From positions 638,752 to 702,751 of the forward strand of contig JASJOG010000173.1 of assembly GCA_030142905.1 (NCBI GenBank): 64,000 bases of DNA, read 5' to 3'. Below are positions 23,810-33,532 of the stretch, one piece after another. The translations under genes and the position numbers were made by a program. The notes under the pieces were generated by a model that was not told where the DNA came from, ran no database searches, and worked only from the letters and a program-made list of their open reading frames with translations. Position 1 is the stretch's first letter; each line of letters starts with the position of its first letter. The DNA is from Heliopora coerulea (taxonomy: Eukaryota; Cnidaria; Anthozoa; Scleralcyonacea; Helioporidae).

Positions 23810-24198
23810 AGTAGTCTGTAATGTCCGGATTCTGTCACACCTTTTTCAACACATTTTAAAATTTGGTCAAAATTTTTCAAAGTGTCGTGGGGGGTTACCC
23901 TTTTTCCTAACGGCGTCACTTTCGGTTTCACTTACTTAACTTCCGGTCGCTTTCATGAATTTAATTACGTTACCAAGAATTTCAACACATTTTAAAAACG
24001 GGTCAAAATTTTTCAAAGTGTCTTTGGGGAATAACCTTAACATTCCAAACATTCCAAACATTCCATACATGCCTAATCTCCCTAACAACCAGCCTAACTC
24101 GATGTCAACTTGAACAGCTCGATGTCAACAAAAAAACTATTTTTAGTTTGCTCCGTTGTTAGGGAGATCTGAAATGTATGGAATGTGGGGAAAACCCC
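23810..24198 (+). repeat. Left terminal inverted repeat
   Basis: Starts AGTAGTCTGTAATGTCCGG and ends at GGGGAAAACCCC. It matches the reverse complement of 41,005-41,392 with only a few differences. It contains short direct repeats of CATTCCAAA and an internal palindrome: the CATTCCATACAT...CTCCCTAACAAC arm is answered by GTTGTTAGGGAGAT...ATGTATGGAATG. Confidence 0.95.
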
Positions 24199-24237
24199 TC
24201 AACGACAGGCGGGGGAATTACCTTTTTTGACAGAATT

Positions 24238-27200
24238 TTAAGGAAACAACCTAGCTGATAAAGTATTTTGCGGTTTAAATCCAAATATATTCTCATAAGT
24301 GTCAATCATTTCATTCATGTAATGACCATATGCCAATGTATCTATTTTATTTTCAAGTATTATTCTTTTATCATCTTTTGCTGACAATGCAATTTTTTCA
24401 ACACTCTCAGTAAATAATTCATGATTTCGGTGTCTTATTAAATTCATTTTTCTAATTTGTTCTTCTTCAGTAAATAAGCAATCTTTATAATTTTGAAATG
24501 TTATATTTTTTTTAATAACATTTTTCTTAACACCTTTACATCTTTTTGACACCTTTGGTGCGTTGTCTTTTTCATCTATTTTATAAGAATATAATTTTGC
24601 TCTCAGCCCTACAAATTCTTCTATTTGTTTACCACCGCACTCATCTTTCATCATTCCAATTACTTTTTGTTTAAACCGGTTTTAATTCCGCTTTCATGTT
24701 CTTTTGGATAATTACTTGTGTCAAACATTTTTTCAACATCTGGGGTTATATCTTTATAAAAATCTTCAGTTTTAATTTCATACATTAAACTGTCAGTATC
24801 TGTAAATAACAACCGCGCATTTTCACCATATTTTAATTTAATATAATTGTAATGAAAATCATACATTAAAGTCTTACTCAGATCCAATATGCTCATTCCT
24901 AGATATATAGGTTTATCTAGCTTAATTTTTTTCTTATGCATATGCACAGCAATTAATTTTTCAGAAAATATTGTTCTTTTGTTAAAATTAGTTTTTGAAA
25001 ATAATTTTAATGCTTTTTCTTCTCTGTTAACTAATTGTATATCAACTCTGTTTCTAACATTCTCCATAGTTTTTCCAAACACAGAATTATTCATAAGTTT
25101 GAAAAAGTCTTTTTCAAATTCATTTTTTGCTTCTGTTCTCAGTTTTGTGTTTAAATCAATATATTTTTTCATAAAATCTTCTTCATAAAATTTAATACCT
25201 TTATAAATTCCACTAATTTTTAATCCTAATTTTTCATATAATTTCAAGTTTTCACTATGTAAAACATACTTTTCTTTACTATTCAAATTTGATATTAATT
25301 TTTCAACACCTCCTGCTCCGCAGGTGTCGACTTTTAATCTTTCTGGTGCTAACGGGTATTCATTATGTAAATCATGGAGCTCTTCAGGGTATTCCAAGTC
25401 AAGTTCTAATATACAAGGAAATTTTTCCCAATTTTGTAATTCTCTTTCATTCATCCATTTAAAATCTCTCACAGGAAGTTTTTTACTCATAGCCCATCCG
25501 TATAAATTATTCGCGTCTAAATAAGCAAGATATACATTATATTCTTCAGGATTATACTTTGAGCCCATATAAGGATTATTAGCTTTTGCATATCGCTTTG
25601 TAATTGTTGAAATTCCTCCTCTAATTCCATTTTCAATCATAAGGTACATTTGTGGGTCAGATAATAATTCCAATTCAACTCCAGTCATTTTTAACATTGC
25701 ATCCCAATCAAGCCCTGGAGAAGTATAATACCAAGTGGGGTCTAATTTATAATTTTCTTTACAAACTTTTCTAAAATTTTCAAAAACATCTGCCAAAAGT
25801 ATCACATCAGTTTTCAAATATAAGTCATGATATTCTTTCATATTTTTAATATTAAATTTTTTCCAAACATTTTGCGCATGTTCATAATCTGCTTCGCTTA
25901 TATTTTCATCATTTAATTTTGAATAAAATTCCTTAATATCAGGTAATTTTACTTCTTTTAATTTTTCAATATTATCAAACCAATCATATGGAAACACACC
26001 TTTTCTAGTTAATAATTCTCTTTCCTCTTCATTTTTGTAAATTCTTTTCATAATATTTAGTTCATTTTTATCTAAATTTTTAACCAAGTTTCCTAAACTA
26101 CTTTGCATAAACTTAAAACTGTCAATAAATCTAATTTGTTTTTTAACATTAATCATTTCTTTGATTTTATACTCTATTTCACCTTTTTCATTATTAAATT
26201 CCTCATATTCAATAATGTTTTCTTTACATTTACTTTGAAATTGTTTTTCTGTAATTATTTTTTTAGATTCAAATTTATCAACAATAATCTCTTTTGTGAA
26301 TGAAATATATTTCTCCTCAGTGTTGGGTATACAATTAATTTTACCTTTTGAAACACCTAGGTTTTTTATAAACAAATGACTATCATAATTTTGTAAATTA
26401 TGAAATATAACTGGAACAAATTTAGGTTTTTTCATTTTTGAATTACAACTAATACAAGCAGCACCTCGATATTTTCCAGTATAATGGCAATGGTCTTTAA
26501 CTTTATCATCTTTTTCAAATTTTTTATCACATGCATAACATTTCTTAGCTTTTTCAAAATCTTTTTTATCCTTTTCTCTTAATATTATCTTTTTTGGAAA
26601 TTTAAATTGCTCATGTATTTTTTTAATATTATTTTCTAAACTTTCTACAAATTTTAAAGAAACGTCTTCATCAGAATTGTCCTTTTTACTGTGTATTACT
26701 AATTTTGGTTTAAATAAATTATCATCAAAACATTTTATCAAATAACAATATCGAGACGGTTCATGTTTTTGAAATTGTTTTGTATTATTACCAATATTTT
26801 TATCCTCATATTTTAAATTGCATTAAAATCTGCATAAATTACAAACGGTACATTGTGCATTCTTTCATAATTTTTAAACTTTAATTTTTCTCCTTTATTA
26901 GGATAAACAGTTTTTCCACATTTATATTTTGAACAATATTCTAAATGATTTTTAAGAGTTTTTTCATTTCTAAAATTTTGTAAACAATAATTACAAATAT
27001 GTATTTTTTCTTTGCTTTTATTGACTTGGTTTGAAAATAATCTGCTCATATTTTTAATTAAACAATAATGTTTATCACCATTTTCATTAGTTATTAACAA
27101 TATGTTCACATGTGTATTCACATGTGTATCCACATGTGTGTTAATTTGTTCCAAGTCTAATTTACTCACCCTCAAAGGAAAAATTTCGTGCTTTTTATTT

Positions 27201-27841
27201 CCAAACCTTTTTTCTTCATTATATCCAAATAAATTAATTGCAATGTTATTATTTTTTTCAAATTTATCAATATCTGTAAATCCACACGGGAATTCCATAC
27301 CTTTTGTATTAAAACTCTCAGCTTTCTTTTTTAAAATTTTTGTAATTCTTCCAGGATTTTTCAAATTAGGATTAGTTTTCAAAAGTTCACTTATTGCAAC
27401 ACACCACAATAAACATTTTTGGTCATCATTTTGTGGATTAATGATTGCATTTTTATTTTTTAAAAATTTTGGAGTAGGAATATAAGATGATGCAAGTAAT
27501 CGTTTAATTTTATTAATATTAAGAATTATTTTTAAACTTTTATAAAATTTCCATAAACTTGAATTTCTTAAATATTCTTCAAAACTTTGAATAATTTTAT
27601 CTTTCATTTTTTCATATATTTCATCAAAATTGTTTCCATCAAAAATTTCTTCATAATAACTATGAAAATGTGCCTTATCTGTAGTTTCTTCTCCAGTTGC
27701 TGGATTTGCTTTTTTCATTAAACATACAAGAGTTATTTGTTGTTTTGTACTTGGATATTTTTTAAATTTTTTTATTACCAATGGTTTTATTTTTTCCAAC
27801 AGGCTCAAAGGGTCATTAAAGATAATCCGGCTTCTTCCAAA
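24238..27841 (-). pseudogene. polB: Protein-primed DNA polymerase B, frameshifted
   Basis: Replicates the element. Three minus-strand open parts: 26,813-27,8xx, 24,660-~26,825 and 24,238-24,654. The first has a zinc finger (CNYC...H...C) and ends in the Exo I region VIYADFNAI, where the usual catalytic Glu of DxE is Asn. The second has Cys/His clusters (CYACDKKF...HCHYTG...CISC), Exo II FHNLQNYDSHLF, Exo III YLKTDVILLADVF, motif A LDANNLYGWAM, motif B KLMNNSVFGKTMEN and motif C FTDTDSLMYE. The third is the conserved C-terminal tail (MMKDECGGK). Breaks: a shift just after Exo I near 26,820, and a one-base shift in an A-rich run near 24,657-24,662. An in-frame 12-bp repeat (about 27,101-27,140) gives three THV units. 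A small palindrome (25,312-25,324) sits in frame in the palm/fingers. The upstream 150-aa frame probably belongs to the same protein. Confidence 0.93.
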
Positions 27842-28257
27842 TCCATTTCATATCTTTTTGTTACTTTCAAAGCTTCTTTATCCAATTTAAACTTTGGTTC
27901 AACCATTTGCGGTTTTTCCTGTATTTTGTTAAATATATTTAAAACATTTTCTTTTAAATGATTATACCAATTTGTTATTTTTTCTGTTCCTTTGTTTACA
28001 TTATTTCTATATTTATCAAATAAATTAAGTACTTCTTCTTTAGACTTGTTAAATAAATTATTTGCTTTTTCTTTAGACCTTTCAATCAAACTTTTAATTT
28101 TTGAAACATATTTTGTTGGCTCCAATATGGTTTTAAAATCATAACCAGGATTTGGTGTATCAAGTAGATTACCCCTTTTATAAACATTTTTTGGTTTTAA
28201 TAAAGGTGTATTAATATTAGGGACATCTGTGTCCAATAAATTTTTTGTTGTATTCAT
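27805..28257 (-). CDS. Probable N-terminal extension of PolB (150 aa)
   Basis: An open frame ending inside the start of the PolB frame. It is helical and Lys/Glu/Asn-rich, with a run of similar segments (IERSKEKANNLFNKSKEEV, FDKYRNNVNKG) and an end ALKVTKRYEMDLEE. The last part resembles the usual run-in to Polinton PolB, and the PolB frame carries coding-like sequence upstream of its first usable start, so a third frameshift near 27,830 is inferred. A separate small gene overlapping polB is the alternative. In protein-primed polymerases the terminal protein can lie N-terminal to the polymerase, but nothing here proves that role. Confidence 0.55.
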   Translation of the reverse strand: MNTTKNLLDTDVPNINTPLLKPKNVYKRGNLLDTPNPGYDFKTILEPTKYVSKIKSLIERSKEKANNLFNKSKEEVLNLFDKYRNNVNKGTEKITNWYNHLKENVLNIFNKIQEKPQMVEPKFKLDKEALKVTKRYEMDLEEAGLSLMTL

Positions 28258-28309
28258 TCTTTATTTATATGCTTATTTTTTCTTTAAATGCAATATGATG
28301 CAAAAAAAA

Positions 28310-28339
28310 AAGAATAAAAATCATCTGATTTTTATTCTT
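28310..28339. terminator. Perfect 14-bp AT-rich hairpin
   Basis: AAGAATAAAAATCA is followed by TC and then its exact reverse complement. It lies about 20 bases past the stop of the minus-strand gene ending at 28,359 and before the next gene. A 3'-end or polyadenylation signal is the simplest reading. Confidence 0.5.
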
Positions 28340-28358
28340 AACCACACACCAAAGGTCT

Positions 28359-28661
28359 TCAATAATTAAATATAAAAATATTAATTAATAAATTTAATCT
28401 TTTTGCTCTTGGCTTCAAAATAATTTTATAATTTGTATAAATTTTTTCTTCAGCTTCATAATCAATATCAAAATCACTAAAAATACAAAATTTTTCATCA
28501 TAATTTATTGTAAATTCATGATGTGGTAATAATTCTCCTTCACCTGAATGTTTAGAAATTTCATTAGTAAAAATATAATATAAATGGTCTTTATGATTAT
28601 TTTCATAATTTTCTGGTTTTAAAAATATTTCAACAACTTTTTCTGAGACTACTTGATTCAT
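28359..28661 (-). CDS. Polinton hypothetical protein, 100 aa
   Basis: Starts MNQVVSEKVVEIF and is acidic in the middle (FSDFDIDYEAEEKIY). No domain recognised and no membrane helix. It sits in the leftward gene series between the SAP/NUMOD-like gene and polB. The last ~15 residues are hydrophobic and may run past the natural end if a frameshift is present. Confidence 0.5.
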   Translation of the reverse strand: MNQVVSEKVVEIFLKPENYENNHKDHLYYIFTNEISKHSGEGELLPHHEFTINYDEKFCIFSDFDIDYEAEEKIYTNYKIILKPRAKRLNLLINIFIFNY

Positions 28662-28703
28662 TGTTTTTTATTATATACAAATTTTTCCTTAAGAGCAAAA
28701 TGC

Positions 28704-29045
28704 TTATTCAGCAAAAACCAAAAATGTTTGATCATTAATTTTCAAATCTTTTTTTGCTTTGATTCTGTACTTGATGCTTTCTGCATTTAGGTTAAAATTT
28801 TTTGCGGCAGAATAAAGACTTTTAAAATTGAAAATTTCTCCTGTTTCTTTGTTTATAATAATTATTGGTGTTGGTTTTTTCATTTTTTCTCTGGAATATT
28901 TTTCAAACTTTTCATTAGGTTTACTAATTTCCAAACCCAGTATTTTTTCAAGCTCATTTTTTTTGTAAGTTTAATAATATTTTATTTTTTTTTCTCTTGC
29001 AATATCTCTCAATTGTTTAATAGTAAAATGACTTTGATTGTTCAT
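28704..29045 (-). pseudogene. SAP-like plus NUMOD1-like DNA-binding protein, frameshifted
   Basis: From ATG at 29,045 the first frame reads NNQSHFTIKQLRDIAREKK, similar to the SAP/Rho-N helical motif, and stops at ~28,971. A shifted frame resumes with KNELEKILGL, completing that motif. It then reads PIIIINKETGEIFNFKSLY, followed by SAAKNFNLNAESIKYRI, which resembles NUMOD1, the modular DNA-binding helix found beside homing endonucleases and in large DNA viruses. No nuclease is attached. Total about 110 codons. One frameshift near 28,960-28,970. A transcription or replication accessory role is inferred. Confidence 0.55.
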
Positions 29046-29088
29046 TTTTATTATATATTATTTTTTATTTAAGAACAAATTTTTTTTC

Positions 29089-29364
29089 TTAAAAAACAAA
29101 AATAAATAAGTTAAAAGTTGGTATTTTTCTTTTCTGAATCTTGTAAATCTTGTATAATTTAATCTCCAAATTTATTAAATTTTTAAGGTTTTCCATACAA
29201 TTACAATTAAAACCATTTAAATTTAAATAATCAAATAGAAAATTATAATATTTAATGGCAATTTTAAGAAAATTATAAACATTTTCATCTTTTAACCAAT
29301 TATTATATTTTTTATCAATTTTTCCGTTTTTAAAGTAATCTAAAATAAATTCAAAAATGTTCAT
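29089..29364 (-). CDS. Polinton hypothetical protein, 91 aa
   Basis: Begins MNIFEFILDYFKNGKIDKKY and is rich in Asn, Lys, Phe and Tyr, predicted helical. It has two adjacent Cys (NCNCMEN). No family recognised. It lies 17 bases downstream of the 138-aa membrane protein gene, suggesting co-transcription. Confidence 0.5.
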   Translation of the reverse strand: MNIFEFILDYFKNGKIDKKYNNWLKDENVYNFLKIAIKYYNFLFDYLNLNGFNCNCMENLKNLINLEIKLYKIYKIQKRKIPTFNLFIFVF

Positions 29365-29381
29365 TTATTTTATTTATACTG

Positions 29382-29798
29382 TTATATAAATTTGTAAACT
29401 ATGAAGCCTCCTGAAATCCCAATTAGAAAAAAAGCAACATTTTGATATTCTTTCATCTCATCTGAAGGTTTATAGTAATCCTCCAATTTTGGTTCATTTC
29501 CCGCAGATTCACTGTATTCTTTCTGTAAACTTTTCACACGCACAAGAGTTTTTAATGCTGTGTTTGTTCGATTTATATCTGCATTTGCATCAGATAATTG
29601 TTGTCTTAATCTTTTAATTTCTTCTTTTCTTTTCACTTGCTCTTCATACCATTTTTCTTTCGCTTCGCTCAGTTTTTCCATTGCTTCATTATGTCTTTTT
29701 ATCTCTTTTTCATATCCAGAATGATTTAATTTTGAAAATAAAAATCCAGCACCCACAAAAGCAACTGCATTAAAAAGTCCTCCAATTACTGTTTCCAT
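29382..29798 (-). CDS. Two-helix membrane protein with coiled coil, 138 aa
   Basis: N-terminal transmembrane segment (residues ~5-23, GGLFNAVAFVGAGFLFSKL), a long charged coiled coil (~28-95, KEEIKRLRQQLSDANADI) and a C-terminal transmembrane segment (~120-137, VAFFLIGISGGFIVYKFI). This architecture is a recurrent accessory gene of cnidarian Polintons as far as I recognise it. Likely a virion or host-membrane component; exact function unknown. The frame is intact. Confidence 0.7.
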   Translation of the reverse strand: METVIGGLFNAVAFVGAGFLFSKLNHSGYEKEIKRHNEAMEKLSEAKEKWYEEQVKRKEEIKRLRQQLSDANADINRTNTALKTLVRVKSLQKEYSESAGNEPKLEDYYKPSDEMKEYQNVAFFLIGISGGFIVYKFI

Positions 29799-29842
29799 TT
29801 ATTTTTATTTAATTTTTTTATTTTGCCCACTTTTTTCGCTTT

Positions 29843-30034
29843 CTAAGATTTGAAAGGATCCGTAGGAAGCCACTTTTTGTCTTGTGCATATTTAATTCCA
29901 AGTGTTGATAATCCTACAGCTGCTGTAAGTTTTAAAGTAGGCACTAAACTAGCCGGAGTTGACAAACCATCACTAAATACTCTTGTTATCATTCCAATTC
30001 CCACAACACCCAATGTAATTAATTTTGTTCTCAT
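29843..30034 (-). CDS. Small hydrophobic protein, 63 aa
   Basis: Starts MRTKLITLGVVGIGMITRVF with a hydrophobic N-terminus and a second hydrophobic stretch (LKLTAAVGLSTLGIKYA). Overlaps the end of the upstream gene. Position and composition fit the small membrane proteins beside the penton/fibre genes of Polintons. No specific function can be given. Confidence 0.55.
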   Translation of the reverse strand: MRTKLITLGVVGIGMITRVFSDGLSTPASLVPTLKLTAAVGLSTLGIKYAQDKKWLPTDPFKS

Positions 30035-30497
30035 TCTTTCTTAATATTTCTTTGTCTTCTCTTTGTTGCTGCGCTGCAGCTTCGCTGCTGAGACCTCTGG
30101 TCGATGAGACCTTCGGTCGATCACTTCGCTCAAGCATGCCAGGCTTCGCCGTTTGCTCACTTAGTTCGCTTTCCCTTTTGTCTTTTTTATATGCAAAGTA
30201 TAATCCACCAAGTGCAGCAACAACCCCTACACCTCCAATCAAATACCGCAAAGCAGAAGGTCCAAAATCAATGTAATTATTTATTTCTTCATTTTCAACT
30301 CTAGCATTTTCTACTTCGCTTCATTGTCTTGCTTTTCTTTCTTTTGCTTCTCTTGAAATTTTCGCCAATCTTTTTCCCAATTCCACTTTTCTTGGGTCTT
30401 TTGCTTTAACAGATTTGCTGCTTTCAGATTTTTCAACTGGTGTTACTTTAGCAGAAGTATTATCAGTTTGTTTACTTGTTTCGCCTTGTTCACTCAT
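29973..30497 (-). pseudogene. Single-span membrane protein with one in-frame TGA
   Basis: From ATG at 30,497 the frame reads MSEQGETSKQTDNTSAK and a basic KDPRKVELGKRLAKISREA stretch, then meets TGA at 30,321-30,323. The same frame continues through RYLIGGVGVVAALGGLYFAY, a transmembrane helix, into a tail whose DNA holds four tiny GC-rich hairpins (30,076-30,150). The stop therefore separates the basic region from the membrane anchor. The C-terminal ~20 codons overlap the next gene and may be out of frame with the original end. A basic virion membrane protein is inferred. Confidence 0.6.
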
Positions 30498-30504
30498 TTA
30501 TTTA

Positions 30505-30590
30505 TAAGTCTATTTAAAATTTATTGTAAGTCTATTTAAAATATATTGTAAGTCTATTTAAAATTTATTGTAAGTCTATTTAAAATTAAT
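30505..30590 (-). promoter_or_regulatory. 22-bp direct repeat x4 upstream of the small membrane genes
   Basis: TAAGTCTATTTAAAATTTATTG recurs at 30,505, 30,527, 30,549 and 30,571 with an exact 22-bp period and almost no changes. It lies just before the ATG at 30,497 of a leftward gene, in the only long gap of that gene series. A promoter or enhancer-like element is inferred from position only. Confidence 0.6.
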
Positions 30591-30646
30591 TAGAAACAAA
30601 TTTTAAATAAGCATAACCGTTCCAATTCAAGCTACAGCTTTGCTGC

Positions 30647-30663
30647 AGAAATCTCCGATTTCT
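30647..30663. terminator. Hairpin overlapping the fibre stop codon
   Basis: AGAAATC-TCC-GATTTCT, a perfect 7-bp stem with a three-base loop covering part of the fibre stop. A second hairpin, CAGC-TTT-GCTG, lies directly beside it at 30,635-30,645. Both have the three-base-loop form seen at many places in the element. Confidence 0.45.
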
Positions 30664-32794
30664 ACAAATCATTTAAAATAGATTCATCAAAATCTACATT
30701 AAATTTTTTACACAATGCAACATGATTTGTTAAAATTTCTTTTTCTTTCATTTTTCTTTCAGTTAATATAGAAGTGAAAAAAATCTCTCCTTCAAATATA
30801 AAAGTATTATTTGAAATATCAGATCCAAAAAGTAAATTATTTGTTCCACTTGTTATTGCACGAGATGTAAAATCTTTAATTAATTTTCCGTTTGCCCAAA
30901 AACTTGATTTATTTCTTTTTGGATTACTTTCCGCGTCAATATGAACACTTATGCAATGGACTTTGTATTTTTCAAAAATATTTGTTTTAATTGGAAAACA
31001 ACTTTTATCTATCTCGTAATAGTCTGTTGTTCCTCCTCCATATATAACAAATTTATTTTCATTTTTATATCCAAATCCTCTCCAATTATTTCGATCTGTA
31101 TTTTTATTCCCCATTAATATTGTCATTCTCTCAGAATTGAGAGTATAATCCAAAATTAAATAAACAAGGAAAAAATTTAAATAATCTTTTTTTCCTGATT
31201 GAGTATTGATGTTTAAATTTAAACTCATTTTGCTGTTAAGTCCGTGAAAGAATAAAATTTTTTTCCGCGTTGCGGTCCCTTGGTTTGAAACATACCTAGA
31301 ATTTTTTAAAATAGGTTGTTTTGATTTGTTGGTTTCTGTAAAATTTTCATCTGAAATTTTTGATTGATTATACCAAACTTCTATTTTTTTATCTGTTCCA
31401 TCGTATTTTAAATAACTTGTTCGATCATAAATTTCACCATAAAAATTAAAATCCGAATTTAATATGTAACTTTGAATGAGGTTTAATTGGTGGGCAGTAT
31501 TTTTAAACACAGTGCGCACCGTTTTGGTTTTGTCGTCCACGTATTTCTTCCTAGTTAAATGTGTATTTTCTGTTGGATCTGAATTTTTAATAATTTTATG
31601 ATTTCCCATATTAATATCTCCTGTCATGTTTCCACCAGTCAGGGATAATTTTGTATCATCTTGGTCATCAACATATTTTTTTCTTGATAAATGTGTATCA
31701 TTTGTAGGATCTGATGTTGTTGTAATTTTATTATTTCCCATGATAATATTTCCTGTCATTGTTCCTCCTGATTTATTAACCTTTTTATTCAATTCAACAT
31801 CTACATATTTCTTTCTTGTCAAGTGAGTAGCATCAGTTGGATTTGAAGTAGAAATTACTTTATTTGTACCTATATTAATATTTCCTGTCATTGTTCCACC
31901 TGTCAAACTTAATTTCTTATTATCTTCATCATTAACATATTTTTTTCTTGTAAGTGAATTGTAATGGTTTGGATCTCTTTCGGTAAAAATTTGAAAATCT
32001 TTTGTTAAAAGATTTCCCTTTAATTCATCTATTCTATTACCATAAAATGTACCATTTTTAATATTTATAAAGTTTCCGTCAACATATGATTTTGTTGTCA
32101 GATCATTATTATTTGAAGGTGTTGCGCTCGATGTCACTTTATTTGTACCCATATTTAAGTCTCCTGACATGGTACCACCAGTTAAAGATAATTTAGAATT
32201 GTCTTGATTGTCTACATATTTTTTTCTTGCCAAGTGAGTATCATCAGTTGGATCTGAAGAAGAAATTACTTTATTTGTACCCATATTTAAATCTCCTGAC
32301 ATGGTTCCTCCAGATAAATTTAACTTTAAATTGTCTTGATCATCAACATATTTTTTACCGGAAAGGTCTTTATCACCTTTAGGATCTGCAGTTGTTGTAA
32401 TTTTATTATTTCCCATGATAATATTTCCAGACATTGTTCCTCCTGTTACTGATAATTTTCTAGAATCTTGATCATTCACATATTTTTTCCTACACAGGTC
32501 TTTATCACTCATAGGATTCACAGTTGTTGTAATTCTGTTATTTCCCATTCTTATATTTCCTGTCATTGTGCCTCCTGTTTTTGATAGAAATGCTGAAGTT
32601 CCTCCTCTACTGCTTGCAACTTTGTCGTCGACGTATTTTTTTCTTGCCAAATGCGCATTTGCCGTAGGATCAACTGATGTTATGATATGGTGTGAGCCCA
32701 TGTTAATGTTTCCTGTCATATCCCCTCCTGTAGTAGACAGCTTTCCTGTTACATCAGATTCATGTTTACTTTCATATCCGTAAAATAAACTCAT
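30662..32794 (-). CDS. Fibre protein: tail-fibre-like repeats and lectin-like head, 710 aa
   Basis: Residues ~15-425 hold about eight copies of a 43-44-residue repeat with signature GGTMSGDLNMGTNKV...DP...H-L-x-R-K-K-YVD, plus one degenerate copy (FYGNRIDELKGNLL). This repeat type is common in phage tail fibres and in Polinton/adintovirus fibres, where it forms trimeric shafts. Residues ~450-700 have alternating beta pattern (FHGLNSKMSLNLNINTQSG, KVHCISVHIDAESNP, SFWANGKLIKDF, LLFGSDI), resembling a concanavalin A/LamG-like fold as a receptor-binding head. The N-terminus MSLFYGYES is short and may dock on the penton. The frame is fully open. Lies immediately downstream of the penton gene with no gap. 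Confidence 0.85.
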   Translation of the reverse strand: MSLFYGYESKHESDVTGKLSTTGGDMTGNINMGSHHIITSVDPTANAHLARKKYVDDKVASSRGGTSAFLSKTGGTMTGNIRMGNNRITTTVNPMSDKDLCRKKYVNDQDSRKLSVTGGTMSGNIIMGNNKITTTADPKGDKDLSGKKYVDDQDNLKLNLSGGTMSGDLNMGTNKVISSSDPTDDTHLARKKYVDNQDNSKLSLTGGTMSGDLNMGTNKVTSSATPSNNNDLTTKSYVDGNFINIKNGTFYGNRIDELKGNLLTKDFQIFTERDPNHYNSLTRKKYVNDEDNKKLSLTGGTMTGNINIGTNKVISTSNPTDATHLTRKKYVDVELNKKVNKSGGTMTGNIIMGNNKITTTSDPTNDTHLSRKKYVDDQDDTKLSLTGGNMTGDINMGNHKIIKNSDPTENTHLTRKKYVDDKTKTVRTVFKNTAHQLNLIQSYILNSDFNFYGEIYDRTSYLKYDGTDKKIEVWYNQSKISDENFTETNKSKQPILKNSRYVSNQGTATRKKILFFHGLNSKMSLNLNINTQSGKKDYLNFFLVYLILDYTLNSERMTILMGNKNTDRNNWRGFGYKNENKFVIYGGGTTDYYEIDKSCFPIKTNIFEKYKVHCISVHIDAESNPKRNKSSFWANGKLIKDFTSRAITSGTNNLLFGSDISNNTFIFEGEIFFTSILTERKMKEKEILTNHVALCKKFNVDFDESILNDL

Positions 32795-33493
32795 TTATTT
32801 AATAATAATTTCCAATAAAACATTTCCTATTGATGATGAACCACCTTGTGGACCACTACCATGGTTTCCTTCTACTTTGAATATTAATTCATTAAAAATT
32901 CCATTTGATAATTTAATTCCTCCTGTTTCTTCAGGCGGATAAATTTTAGAAACACTGCCTTTTAATGTTTGTTCACATTCAATTGGAACTTGAATAAGTA
33001 CATTACTTCTTTTACCATTTACAAAATTTTTACTTTTATCAATCATATTACAGCTTATGTTTACATATTCCAAGTTGTTATTAATATTTACTACATTTTC
33101 GCTTTCTGTTGAAGTATTTGCTTGTATTACTTTATTCTCTGGAAATCCTATGATTGGACAAAATGTTTGTAAATTTAATGTTTTATCCGATTTTATTGTG
33201 CATTTTCCAGAAAAATCAATTTGTTCCAGTTCAATTGCGCCGACATTTTCTAATTCAGTTTCTAAAATATTAAAGGTATAATATCCATCTTTGAAGTCAA
33301 TTTTTCTATTAGCACCTTGTGTATCATAAGTATAATGATGAATATTTTTATATAAATTATTAAAATTCCAAAATATACTTACTGATTTTACAAACATTTT
33401 ATTACAATTAGTTGATATAAGTGGCTCGTCTAATGGAATTATTTTTTCTGAGTTTTCATCTTTTATGATGAAGATTTTTAAAGATATTGTCAT
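32795..33493 (-). CDS. Probable penton (minor capsid) protein, 232 aa
   Basis: Beta-rich, about the length of a single jelly-roll penton. Segments that fit the Polinton minor capsid family as I recognise it: FKDGYYTFNILETELE, CPIIGFPENKVIQAN, NNNLEYVNISCNMID, and a C-terminal IFNELIFKVEGNHG...GNVLLEIIIK. Stop and the fibre ATG are adjacent, consistent with co-transcribed vertex proteins. The frame is open. The fold call is inference; a structure prediction would settle it. Confidence 0.65.
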   Translation of the reverse strand: MTISLKIFIIKDENSEKIIPLDEPLISTNCNKMFVKSVSIFWNFNNLYKNIHHYTYDTQGANRKIDFKDGYYTFNILETELENVGAIELEQIDFSGKCTIKSDKTLNLQTFCPIIGFPENKVIQANTSTESENVVNINNNLEYVNISCNMIDKSKNFVNGKRSNVLIQVPIECEQTLKGSVSKIYPPEETGGIKLSNGIFNELIFKVEGNHGSGPQGGSSSIGNVLLEIIIK

Positions 33494-33532
33494 TTATTTT
33501 ATAATATATATTTTGATTCGAAACTTTGTTTC

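Noticed and set aside
24889..27961. Plus-strand ORFs inside polB
   Set aside because: Phe/Leu/Ser-rich antisense shadows of AT-rich coding sequence.
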